A stretch of DNA of 32,728 bases from Paraktedonobacter sp034437695. Lineage in GTDB: Bacteria > Chloroflexota > Ktedonobacteria > Ktedonobacterales > Ktedonobacteraceae. Positions 20,759-29,065 of the stretch are shown piece after piece. The stretch's first letter is position 1; each line of letters opens with the position of its first letter. The position numbers and the translations under genes are program-made. The notes under the pieces were generated by a model. It searched no databases. It was not told where the DNA came from and saw only the letters and a program-made list of their open reading frames with translations. Where the stretch lies: positions 1 through 32,728 of the forward strand of contig DAOTTJ010000479.1 of the NCBI GenBank assembly GCA_034437695.1, given 5' to 3'.

Positions 20759-23224
20759 ATGGGCAATTTGTGCCTGGCATTGCTAGGTCCACCGGAAGTG
20801 CGCCATGCCGATCAGTTGGTGCTGTTCTCCACACGCAAGGAACTCGCGCTTCTCGTCTATCTGGCCGTAGAGGGACGTGTCTATGGGCGTAAGTCCCTCT
20901 CTGAGCTGTTCTGGCCAGGAGGTGACACTATGCACGGTCGGGCCGCTCTGCGCATTACTCTGCTTCACTTGCGCCATCTACTGGGTGAAGGCGCTGGCGG
21001 TGTGCCTGGATCGCACCTGCTCGTCGCCCGCGATACCCTCGGTCTGGACCCCACCTCCGCACTTGAACTCGATCTTCAGATCCTCCACAAAGCCTGGACG
21101 CTGGCGCGTGCGTCGACACGCACCCTACCAACTATGCCAGGAGATGCACGCCGCGTCTTGCTTACCCAACTTGAGCACGCGACCAGCCTCGTGCGCGGCA
21201 TGTTTCTAGAGGGTTTTGCCTTACGCGATGCCCCGGCTTTCGACGACTGGGTGCGCTTTCAACGCGACTCCTGGCAGGTGCGCCTGCATGAGGTCTTTGA
21301 TCGCCTCGCCCACCTGCAATTTGAAGCAGACGAACTGACCTCTGCGTTTGCCACCGTTAATCGCTGGCTCGGACTCGACCCTTTGCACGAAGAGGCCTAT
21401 CAACGTCTGATGCGCCTGCACTTCGCAGCTGGTGATCGGGGCGCGGCCTTGCAGACCTATGAGCAGTGCCGGGCAATGCTGGCGACCCATATGCAGACCG
21501 AACCGGCTCCAGAAACAGTAGCTCTGGTCAGCCAGATGCGAACAGTGGCTCCACCACCTCGTAAGAAAAGTCCTCTACTTATCACACAGGCACTCTCCCC
21601 AGCAGTCCTGCTTGATGGCCCACTTCTAGGTAGAACAACAGAGTTAAATATATTGATTAGCGCCTATCAATCTGTGCAACAAGGTCAGACACAAGTTGTG
21701 CTTTTGGAAGGAGAGGTCGGCATTGGCAAGACGCGACTGGCGACAGAGTTTCTGGTCTGGGCGGAACTAGAGGGTGCTGACGTATTGCGGGGGCAGGCCT
21801 TTGAAACTGGCGGCCAGTTGCCCTATCGACCTATTATCGAGGCCCTGCGTCCACGCATTGAGCGCGAGAACGCCCCCGATGATCTGCTGTCAGATACGTG
21901 GTTGGCGGAACTCTTGCATCTGTTGCCCGAACTGGGCGACCGCTATCCCGACCTGCCCAGCGTGGGTGAAGAGAGAGTAGTGGCCCGCAATCGTCTGTTT
22001 GAGGCGGTGGCTCGCCTGGGACAGGCACTGGCGGGGCGAGCGCCTCTGCTTCTGTTTATCGATGATATACAGTGGGCCGATGCCGCCTCGCTCGACCTGT
22101 TGCACTACCTGGCGCGGCGTTTCGCGGAGAGCCAGACTCCCGCGCTGTTGCTTCTGACCTTACGTGTGGGTGAAAGAGAGATGAAGCCGGCGTTCGCCGA
22201 GTGGCGCAAGGGAATGGAACGTGCGGTCACGCTCACGCGTCTGCAACTCGGCTCACTCACCCCAGCAGATGTGCTCCGCCTGCTCCAGGTCCTCGCAGGA
22301 GCTACGGAGAAGGACGAGCGGCGAACTGTCGAGCTGGAACGCTTTGGCCGGTGGTTGTTTGCCGAGACAGAGGGTCAACCCTTCTATCTCATGGAGACGC
22401 TCAAGGTGTTGATCGAGCGCGGTGTGCTCGCCGCACATCCCGACGAAGAGGGTGTGTGGATCATAGACTTCACCGCCGCAATGGAGCATGAGATGGTTGT
22501 GCGTGGCTTCTTCCCGCCGAGCGTGCGCGAGGTTATCTGCGCCCGCTTAGATCGGCTCACGCAGCACGCCTTTGCCTTGCTGGTGGCGGGAACCGTTCTG
22601 GGTCAGGGGATGACCTTTGAACGTCTCTGCCAGGTGGCCAATCTCGCCGAACACGACGGCTTGCCTGCTCTCGACGAAGTGCTGCGCAGCGGTCTGCTGA
22701 ACGAAGCGGAGCACGAGGGGTGGACTGTAGACCATATGAACTCTGGATCGTACGTGTTTGCTCATGCAAAGATCCGTGCGGTAGTATCTGCTGAAGCGGG
22801 AGAGGCGCGACGTTCGATCTTTCACCGCCGCGCGTTAGAGGTGTTACAAACGGCGGCCCCTGCGGCAGAACTGGCGTATCATGCACTGGCAGCGCGTCTG
22901 GCCGAACCGGCCTTTCACTGGATGCTCGCAGCCGGCGACGAGGCCATGCGAGTAGCGGCAGTGCGCGACGCCATCTCCTTCTATGAGCAGGCGCGACAAC
23001 TGATGGGCGAGCGTGTCTATGGACTTGACCTGAGAGCAACCTTTCCCGCAGCGGAGATTGAGTCGCTGTACACCCACCTGGGGCAGGCCTATGAACTCCA
23101 CGCTGAGTGGGAAAAAGCACGCATGGCTTATACCTCGCTGCTCACCTACGCGCAAGTTTCCACCCTGCCCGACCTGGAGAGTGTCGCCCTCAACCGCCTG
23201 GCAACCCTCACTGCGCATTCCTGA
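20759..23224 (+). CDS. SARP/BTAD-type regulator with AAA ATPase domain, C-terminus short
   Basis: An 821-residue regulator. Residues 1-95 form a winged-helix-like domain (STRKELALLVYLAVEGR, 24-40; SLSELFWPGGD, 46-56). Residues about 105-262 are a bacterial transcriptional activation domain with helical repeats (DPLHEEAYQRLMRLHFAAGD, 207-226). A signalling ATPase follows, starting LLGRTTEL (289-296), with Walker A GEVGIGKT (318-325) and Walker B LLLFIDDIQWAD (430-441). Helical repeats then begin near 780 but stop abruptly after ALNRLATLTAHS. Relatives usually carry several hundred more residues of TPR-type repeats, so the end looks truncated. It probably activates transcription in response to an unknown ligand. 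Confidence 0.85.
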   Translation: MGNLCLALLGPPEVRHADQLVLFSTRKELALLVYLAVEGRVYGRKSLSELFWPGGDTMHGRAALRITLLHLRHLLGEGAGGVPGSHLLVARDTLGLDPTSALELDLQILHKAWTLARASTRTLPTMPGDARRVLLTQLEHATSLVRGMFLEGFALRDAPAFDDWVRFQRDSWQVRLHEVFDRLAHLQFEADELTSAFATVNRWLGLDPLHEEAYQRLMRLHFAAGDRGAALQTYEQCRAMLATHMQTEPAPETVALVSQMRTVAPPPRKKSPLLITQALSPAVLLDGPLLGRTTELNILISAYQSVQQGQTQVVLLEGEVGIGKTRLATEFLVWAELEGADVLRGQAFETGGQLPYRPIIEALRPRIERENAPDDLLSDTWLAELLHLLPELGDRYPDLPSVGEERVVARNRLFEAVARLGQALAGRAPLLLFIDDIQWADAASLDLLHYLARRFAESQTPALLLLTLRVGEREMKPAFAEWRKGMERAVTLTRLQLGSLTPADVLRLLQVLAGATEKDERRTVELERFGRWLFAETEGQPFYLMETLKVLIERGVLAAHPDEEGVWIIDFTAAMEHEMVVRGFFPPSVREVICARLDRLTQHAFALLVAGTVLGQGMTFERLCQVANLAEHDGLPALDEVLRSGLLNEAEHEGWTVDHMNSGSYVFAHAKIRAVVSAEAGEARRSIFHRRALEVLQTAAPAAELAYHALAARLAEPAFHWMLAAGDEAMRVAAVRDAISFYEQARQLMGERVYGLDLRATFPAAEIESLYTHLGQAYELHAEWEKARMAYTSLLTYAQVSTLPDLESVALNRLATLTAHS

Positions 23225-23237
23225 ACCACTTGTAACG

Positions 23238-23285
23238 CCTGGCGTAGACTCCTCTATCTAGAGTCCAGGCCTGGGAGTTGTTTTA
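23238..23285 (+). terminator. Weak terminator candidate after the SARP-type gene
   Basis: GACTC (23247-23251) and GAGTC (23261-23265) pair, and an outer CCTG/CAGG can also pair around a bulge. A T-rich TTGTTTTA follows some 10 bases later. The arrangement is loose, so this is tentative. Confidence 0.25.
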
Positions 23286-23387
23286 GTATGTCAGCAGTTC
23301 AGTCTTGTGCGTAGCACACTGGGTAAGGGCGATTGCGCTATTGCCAGCGTGCTATAATCAAAGGGGCATTGTGCATTTGGACGCGGT

Positions 23388-24539
23388 TTAGGGCAGGAAG
23401 ATTTCAATCCCGCTGATGAAGGGGTTGTCTGCGCCGCCCTGAGTGAACGAAATCACGACCTGGCCGCTGCTATTGGCCACGACGTTGAACTGCTTCGCCA
23501 ATGCCTTTTTGTAGCCCACCTGGGCATAGACATCGAATTTGCTTAAAACCGACGTGCCATTGATAGCAACATTGAAAACACGCTGACCCACTGCATGCCA
23601 GGTCAGTTCGGCCCAATCTAGCTGTACTACATAGGTCGTCCCGGCAGTTAGACCAGGGATGGTATAGGTGAATGAAGCATTCCAGCTACACGTCTGCCAG
23701 ACTGCCTGAGGTGCTGGATTTGTCACCCCACTTGTATCGATCGGGGTCGAGGTATCGGAATATTTATGACCCTGGTTGAAGTCCGTATCCGCCAGGAATT
23801 TCCCCGTTGCCGAGCCACCCGCATTAATTGTTATGACCGGCAGCAGTGAGGGGGACACTGTAACCGTGACCGCTGCCGACATCTCCGTGATGCCAAAGGT
23901 ATCGATGTAGGAAGCGGTCAGACTATAGGTTCCTGCTCCTACATTGCGCCAGGTAAAGCTATAGGGAGTCGACGTAGAGGTTCCCAGAAGGGTTGTTCCA
24001 TTAAAAAAACTCACGCTTACGATAGGGTTCGATGGCTGGCTGATGCTGGCGGTCAGCACAATAGTCGCTGGTGCAGTATAGACAGTACCGCTGATAGGAC
24101 TAGTGAGCTTGATCGTCGCCGGGGGCAGCGGGTCCTGGACAAAGACCTGAATAGTTATAGGTGCAGAAACGGCTGTCTTGCCAGCGCTATCGTACGCTTC
24201 AGCCGTCAGTGTGTCGGTGCCGGGTTGCAGGGGAAGCCAGCTGAAATTGTGGGGTGCAGTAGTTACCGTGCCGATCAGAGTTGCGTTGTTATAAAACTCA
24301 ACCCTGGTAATAGTCGCGTTGGTGATACTATCCGTCACGGAGGAGGATAACAGAAGGGGGGTCCGATTGCCCACGAGAGCATTATTCGTTGGATTGGTAA
24401 TCGTCACTGTCAGGGGCGACGTTGCCGCTGAAGCTGTGCTCAAGCTGACAATAAAGCTCATGATAAGTGTAATCATGAGGAGTAAGGGTAAGGAGGTTCT
24501 GAGCGCCCGGATCATTGGACGGCGTAGACTCTGGTTCAT
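23388..24539 (-). CDS. Secreted protein with two Ig-like domains and a malectin-like C-terminus
   Basis: From the ATG at 24539 the product has 383 residues. It begins with a signal peptide: basic MNQSLRRPMIRALR, a hydrophobic stretch LLLMITLIMSFIVSL, and cleavage likely after STASA. Two bacterial Ig-like domains follow (about 44-132 and 140-232), each with the pattern V-x-F-(Y/F)-N-(N/G)-x-T-L-(I/L)-G-T. A malectin-like, probably sugar-binding, domain fills about 235-383 (INAGGSATGKFLADTDF, then PFISGIEIFLP). No membrane anchor or sorting signal is seen. AAGGAG lies 12 bases before the chosen start; an ATG four codons upstream touches that site, and a GTG lies further up. Likely binds carbohydrate outside the cell or on the surface. 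Confidence 0.82.
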   Translation of the reverse strand: MNQSLRRPMIRALRTSLPLLLMITLIMSFIVSLSTASAATSPLTVTITNPTNNALVGNRTPLLLSSSVTDSITNATITRVEFYNNATLIGTVTTAPHNFSWLPLQPGTDTLTAEAYDSAGKTAVSAPITIQVFVQDPLPPATIKLTSPISGTVYTAPATIVLTASISQPSNPIVSVSFFNGTTLLGTSTSTPYSFTWRNVGAGTYSLTASYIDTFGITEMSAAVTVTVSPSLLPVITINAGGSATGKFLADTDFNQGHKYSDTSTPIDTSGVTNPAPQAVWQTCSWNASFTYTIPGLTAGTTYVVQLDWAELTWHAVGQRVFNVAINGTSVLSKFDVYAQVGYKKALAKQFNVVANSSGQVVISFTQGGADNPFISGIEIFLP

Positions 24540-24690
24540 CAAATGAAACATCTCCTTCCATGGATAGAAAATCTTCGTACTCACAGATCCGTGAGAACGC
24601 GACAGGCGTCCTGTGCAGTAAAGATTATGTCATGCCTTATTTCGGATCGATAAACTTGCATGCTCATTTTTAGATGGTTTGGTAGTATAT

Positions 24691-24703
24691 GTTGCATTGC
24701 AAC
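24691..24703. promoter_or_regulatory. Palindrome between the secreted protein and the first kinase
   Basis: GTTGCATTGCAAC is a 6-1-6 perfect palindrome in the divergent region between 24540 and 24832. It may be an operator for one or both genes; no regulator can be named. Confidence 0.3.
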
Positions 24704-24731
24704 GCATTTCTCAGGGGGGCTGTCCGGCTAC

Positions 24732-24760
24732 TTGCATCAGAAGGTGATTTTATGTACCAT
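24732..24760 (+). promoter_or_regulatory. Candidate promoter of the first WD40 kinase
   Basis: TTGCAT (24732-24737) and TACCAT (24755-24760) are 17 bases apart and about 75 bases before the kinase start. Both boxes are only moderate matches. Confidence 0.3.
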
Positions 24761-24793
24761 GCATGTAACTGGAAGAATGAGACAGGCTGTGTC

Positions 24794-24828
24794 GGCCTTT
24801 CTCGCTATGAGAAAGCCCTATAAGGAGG
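24794..24828 (+). promoter_or_regulatory. Hairpin next to a strong ribosome binding site
   Basis: GGC-TTTCTC (24794-24803, one bulged C) pairs with GAGAAAGCC (24809-24817) around a 5-base loop. Only four bases later comes AAGGAGG (24822-24828), a near-perfect Shine-Dalgarno five bases before the ATG at 24833. The stem could influence ribosome access, but it does not cover the site. Confidence 0.35.
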
Positions 24829-24832
24829 ATTT

Positions 24833-26662
24833 ATGCCCGATCGCGTCGGACAGCAATTTGGCAACTATCGCCTGGTCCGCTTACTCGGTCGTGGAGGGTT
24901 TGCTGAAGTCTATTTAGGTCAGCATGTGCGCCTATCCTCGCAGAAAGCCGCACTCAAAATACTCTCGACTCAACTCAATCAAGAGGACAACCAGGCTTTT
25001 GAGCAGGAAGCGGAAACTATCGCCTCGCTCATTCATCCACATATTGTACGTGTGCTGGATTTTGACATCAAAGAGGGTCAGCCTTTCCTAATAATGGACT
25101 ATGCTCCCAATGGTTCTTTGCGTCAGCGCCATCGACAGGGAGAGCAACTGTCTCTGGCGGTGGTATCCTCTTATATTCAGCAGATAGCCGATGGTTTGCA
25201 ATATGCTCATGACCATAAAATAATTCATCGCGATATGAAGCCCGATAATATGTTGATTGGTACCCGCGACGAGATCGTGATTAGTGATTTTGGTATTGCT
25301 ACTATTGTACACAGCACAACGTCACAGAGTGCTCAGGCGGCAATCGGCACTATTCCTTACATGGCCCCAGAACAGATGCAGGAATACCCGCGTCCCGCCA
25401 GCGATCAATATGCGCTGGCGATTACTGTCTATGAATGGTTGGTAGGAGTCCGTCCTTTCGCGGGAACTTTTACTGAGATAGCTGTCAAGCACGCGATGGT
25501 GCCGCCTCTGCCCCTGCGTGAGAGAAGACCAGACCTCCCATTGGAAGTAGAACAGGTCGTGTTGACTGCGCTAGCTAAAGATCCCAGGCAGCGGTTTGCA
25601 AGCGTGCGGGCCTTTGCACGTGCATTAGAAGATGCGAGCCGTACTCACTTGTTCCCACATGTTGAACCGCCTCAACCAGTGATAGCAACTCAAACTATTC
25701 GTACATCGACCCTGCCGGCAGGGCCGTTTGTGCAGACCAGTCCCCCGGTGCAGCCTAACGACGACTCACAGAGAATAACCATCGAGAACCGGCGCTCGGG
25801 TGCAGTCAATTGCGTTGCGTGGTCGCCTGATAGTGAGTGTATTGCTTCGGCATCTGATGATGGGACGGTCCAGTTGTGGAGTGCTGGCGATGGTACACAT
25901 CTTTTTCTCTATCCGGGCCATGCCGATGTTGTCGATGGTACTGTAAACAGCATCGCGTGGTCGCCCGATGGCAGTTGTATCGCCTCGGCTTCTAACGATA
26001 AAACTATTCAGGTATGGGGTGCTATTGAGGGAAAACAGTATATCACGTATAGAAAACACACCTCGCGTATCTGGAGTGTTGCGTGGTCGCCAGATAGCCA
26101 GAGACTGGCCTCGGCTTCGGCTGATTGTACCGTCCAGGTATGGAATCCACTGGATGGTCGAAGAATATGCAGATTTGCGGGCCATTCAGGTGCGGTGTAC
26201 AGTGTCGCATGGTCTCCGAATAGTCTCTGGCTGGCTTCGGCATCTGATGATTGTACCGTGCAAGTGTGGAGAGCAATGAATGGACAAAGAGCATTATATT
26301 TAACTCATGCAGACCCAATAACCGGCGTAGTGTGGTCACCTGATGGCCAATGGTTGGCGGCGGCTTCTGATGATAACAATATCCATGTATGGAACGCGAC
26401 CAATGGAGCACGTGCTTTTATCTGTAGAGGGCATCTGAGTCCTGTAGAGAGCGTGGCGTGGTCACCTGATGGTCTCTGGCTGGCTTCGGCATCTGATGAC
26501 AAGGCCATTCATATATGGAATGCGGCCAATGGAGCGCGTGCTTTGACCTATCAAGCACACGAAAGCGCAGTGAACGGTGTAGCGTGGTCGCCGGATAGCA
26601 AGCAAATCGTTTCGGCTGCTAATGATGGAGTGATACATATATGGCAAGTACGGATAGGGTGA
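24833..26662 (+). CDS. Ser/Thr protein kinase with C-terminal seven-bladed WD40 propeller
   Basis: A 609-residue soluble protein. The kinase domain (about 11-265) has all key motifs: G-loop GRGGFAEV (19-26), ATP Lys in AALKI (K42), helix-C Glu in EQEAE (about 57-61), HRDMKPDN (132-139), SDFG (151-154) and APE (178-180). A Pro/Thr-rich linker (about 272-318) leads to seven WD40 repeats from about 322, each with a VAWSPDG-like signature and a period of 42 residues. There is no membrane helix, so it should act in the cytoplasm, with the propeller as a docking platform. The ATG has a strong AAGGAGG. A second WD40 kinase follows in the same direction with its own promoter. Its targets are unknown. 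Confidence 0.95.
   Translation: MPDRVGQQFGNYRLVRLLGRGGFAEVYLGQHVRLSSQKAALKILSTQLNQEDNQAFEQEAETIASLIHPHIVRVLDFDIKEGQPFLIMDYAPNGSLRQRHRQGEQLSLAVVSSYIQQIADGLQYAHDHKIIHRDMKPDNMLIGTRDEIVISDFGIATIVHSTTSQSAQAAIGTIPYMAPEQMQEYPRPASDQYALAITVYEWLVGVRPFAGTFTEIAVKHAMVPPLPLRERRPDLPLEVEQVVLTALAKDPRQRFASVRAFARALEDASRTHLFPHVEPPQPVIATQTIRTSTLPAGPFVQTSPPVQPNDDSQRITIENRRSGAVNCVAWSPDSECIASASDDGTVQLWSAGDGTHLFLYPGHADVVDGTVNSIAWSPDGSCIASASNDKTIQVWGAIEGKQYITYRKHTSRIWSVAWSPDSQRLASASADCTVQVWNPLDGRRICRFAGHSGAVYSVAWSPNSLWLASASDDCTVQVWRAMNGQRALYLTHADPITGVVWSPDGQWLAAASDDNNIHVWNATNGARAFICRGHLSPVESVAWSPDGLWLASASDDKAIHIWNAANGARALTYQAHESAVNGVAWSPDSKQIVSAANDGVIHIWQVRIG
25817..26650 (+). repeat. 126-bp tandem repeats coding the first kinase's WD40 blades
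   Basis: The signature G-C-G-T-G-G recurs near 25817, 25955, 26081, 26207, 26330, 26456 and 26582, mostly at a 126-bp period. Some blades are almost identical as DNA: a 27-base block starting TCTCTGGCTGG is the same at 26224-26250 and 26473-26499. This suggests recent duplication or gene conversion among blades. Confidence 0.7.
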
Positions 26663-26736
26663 GTAGCGAGGGGATCGCTCTTGCCCAACCTGACTTTAGT
26701 CGAGTGCAACAGCCCTGAGGTCAGCGGCTTGAAAAT

Positions 26737-26765
26737 TTGACAAAGTGGATCATCTGTACTAGTAT
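26737..26765 (+). promoter_or_regulatory. Promoter of the second WD40 kinase
   Basis: TTGACA (26737-26742) and TAGTAT (26760-26765) are separated by exactly 17 bases. Transcription would start about 55 bases before the gene, so the second kinase need not depend on read-through from the first. Confidence 0.55.
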
Positions 26766-26826
26766 AAGAAAATCCATGCACATAGACACGTCGGATAAAA
26801 ACACAGGAAATTGAGCCAATTGCAGC

Positions 26827-28821
26827 ATGTTCTCTCCAACTCTCTTTTGCGATATCTGTGGTGCGGCCAATCGGCAACAGGCGAGTTTCTGCTCGTCCTG
26901 CGGGAAACCTTTATATATAGCTGGCGGAGGCGGATCGACGAGCAGTACCCTGACCGGTCTGTTGCTACCTCGTCATCTACTCAATCGGCGCTATCGGGTT
27001 CTCAACCAGGTGGGCAAGGGTGGCTTTGGCGCAGTCTATAAAGCCGAAGATATCACCTTTGGCAATCGACCGGTAGCCGTCAAAGAGATGAGCCAGAATA
27101 ACTTGAGTGCCTCGGAAGTGCTTGAAGCGACGCGGGCGTTTAAACAGGAGGCCCTTCTGCTAGCTGGTCTCAGACACCCTAATCTCCCGACTATCTACGA
27201 GCAATTTAACGACAATGGACGCTGGTACCTGGTTATGGATTTTATTGAGGGCGAGACTCTGGAAGCTATTCTGCATACCGCGGCCAGTTCCACGCGCCGC
27301 TTGCCTCTGGAAAAAGTCCTGGATATTGCTCTCCAGCTCTGTTCACTCCTTGAGTATCTTCACACCCGTCAGCCGCCGATCATTTTTCGCGATATCAAGC
27401 CAGCTAATATCATGCTTACCGCCAGCGGACACATCTATTTGATCGACTTTGGCATCGCCCGCCATTTTAAGCCGGGTCAGGTCAAAGATACGACCGCCTT
27501 TGGCTCTACGGGGTATGCTGCCCCGGAGCAATACGGCAAATCCCAGACGACCGGGCAGACCGATCTCTATGGTCTGGGCGCAACCCTGCATGAGATGCTG
27601 ACTGGCGACGATCCCTCTGACTCGCCTTTTCACTTCGCTCCTGTGCAGAACTATCCCGAACTTCCTCAGCTTGCTAGCTTACTGAAACAGTTGTTGGAGA
27701 TAAGTGCGCAGAAACGTCCTGCCAGTGCTGATCTCGTGAAGCAGCAACTGCAAGCGATCGCCGATCAACATCGGCAGCATGCTGGCGCAGGTGGCTCTGG
27801 AACGGTGGTAGTCGCGACCAATGCATTCAGTCAGAGTGGCACAACCTCGCCGGCTGCTTATCAGCAAGCCCCGGTGCAGCCTGTCGTTGTCACGCCGCCG
27901 CAAAACACCCTTTTCGTCTGCAAAGGTCATCGCAGCCGGATCACCGCCGTCATCTGGTCGCCCGACGGCCAGCGCCTGGCTTCAGCCGGTTATGATAAGA
28001 CCGTCCGTATCTGGGACGCCACAAATGGCGACCCACTTTTCACCTATCGCGGCCATGCTGAACGCGTGAACGCCCTCTGCTGGTCGCCCAACGGTAAATA
28101 TATTGCCTCGGCCGGTAACGACCGTACCGTGCAGATCTGGGAATCTTTGACCGGCAAGCTACTTTCGACCTATCGCGGCCATACGACCCCGGTTACCGCG
28201 CTCGCCTGGTCGCCCAATAGTGCCTATCTCGCCTCGGGTGACAAAGAAAAAAATATCCAGGTCTGGCAGATGGCGTCGCTTACGCTCGTCAATGGACAAA
28301 AAAACCACACAGCGCAGATCACCGCATTGAGCTGGTCGCCCGATGGCAAACACCTGGCCTCGGCCAGCGACGATAAGACGGCGCAGATCTGGGACCCATT
28401 GAAGACGCAACGTAGCGGCTTCTTTACTCACTTGCTCAACGCTTTACGCAATACTATCGTGTACACCGGACATAACGGACGTATAAACGCGCTCGCCTGG
28501 TCGCCCGATGGCAAGCGCGTGGCCTCGGTCGGTTCCGATAAAAGCGTTCAGGTCTGGGACGCTATCACTGGACGACGTAGCTTTATCTATGCCAACAGAT
28601 CGGCCAACATCAACACCGTCGCGTGGTCGCCCAACAATCGCACCCTGGCCTTTGGCAGCAACGATAAAACTGTCCAGATCTGGGATGTAGCGACAAAAAA
28701 GACTGTGACCACCTACCTGGGGCATAGTAACTATGTCACCGCCGTCGCGTGGTCACCGCAGGGTAGTCGCATCGCCTCGGCCAGCGTTGACCGTACTGTC
28801 CAGGTCTGGACTGCGTCCTAA
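26827..28821 (+). CDS. Zinc-ribbon Ser/Thr kinase with C-terminal seven-bladed WD40 propeller
   Basis: A 664-residue soluble protein. The N-terminus is a zinc ribbon (C8-x2-C11 ... C22-x2-C25), followed by a Gly/Ser linker. The kinase domain (about 55-315) has G-loop GKGGFGAV (63-70), ATP Lys in VAVKE (K86), Glu in KQEA (E108), DFG (207-209) and APE (232-234). The catalytic loop reads FRDIKPAN (187-194): the His of HRD is Phe, while the catalytic Asp and Asn remain, so activity is still likely. After a Gln/Ala/Pro-rich linker come seven WD40 repeats from about 358 with AWSPDGK-like signatures. There is no membrane helix. The ribosome site is weak. Target unknown; the zinc ribbon may dimerise or bind a partner. 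Confidence 0.94.
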   Translation: MFSPTLFCDICGAANRQQASFCSSCGKPLYIAGGGGSTSSTLTGLLLPRHLLNRRYRVLNQVGKGGFGAVYKAEDITFGNRPVAVKEMSQNNLSASEVLEATRAFKQEALLLAGLRHPNLPTIYEQFNDNGRWYLVMDFIEGETLEAILHTAASSTRRLPLEKVLDIALQLCSLLEYLHTRQPPIIFRDIKPANIMLTASGHIYLIDFGIARHFKPGQVKDTTAFGSTGYAAPEQYGKSQTTGQTDLYGLGATLHEMLTGDDPSDSPFHFAPVQNYPELPQLASLLKQLLEISAQKRPASADLVKQQLQAIADQHRQHAGAGGSGTVVVATNAFSQSGTTSPAAYQQAPVQPVVVTPPQNTLFVCKGHRSRITAVIWSPDGQRLASAGYDKTVRIWDATNGDPLFTYRGHAERVNALCWSPNGKYIASAGNDRTVQIWESLTGKLLSTYRGHTTPVTALAWSPNSAYLASGDKEKNIQVWQMASLTLVNGQKNHTAQITALSWSPDGKHLASASDDKTAQIWDPLKTQRSGFFTHLLNALRNTIVYTGHNGRINALAWSPDGKRVASVGSDKSVQVWDAITGRRSFIYANRSANINTVAWSPNNRTLAFGSNDKTVQIWDVATKKTVTTYLGHSNYVTAVAWSPQGSRIASASVDRTVQVWTAS

Positions 28822-29065
28822 CTAGTGCAGAGTTGAGGCCCATTGAGGGACGAGAGGTTTGCCCCTTTCAAGAATGTGGAAGAGCAGGGCAAGCTCACCG
28901 AGAAGGCGAGCACTTCCACGTTTAAGTACATTATCTCTACCAGAGTTAGAAATAATATGGTATTCTACTACTACAGATAAGCTTTTATTGTAGGGATGTG
29001 TCTCTCTTAATGCTCAGTTAAAAAGAAACACCTTCCGTGTAGAGGAATGGACTCAGGGAGAAGGT

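Noticed and set aside
23353..23358. Perfect TATAAT with TG extension on the plus strand, an antisense promoter into the secreted protein gene.
   Set aside because: No acceptable -35 box at normal spacing and no plus-strand gene follows.
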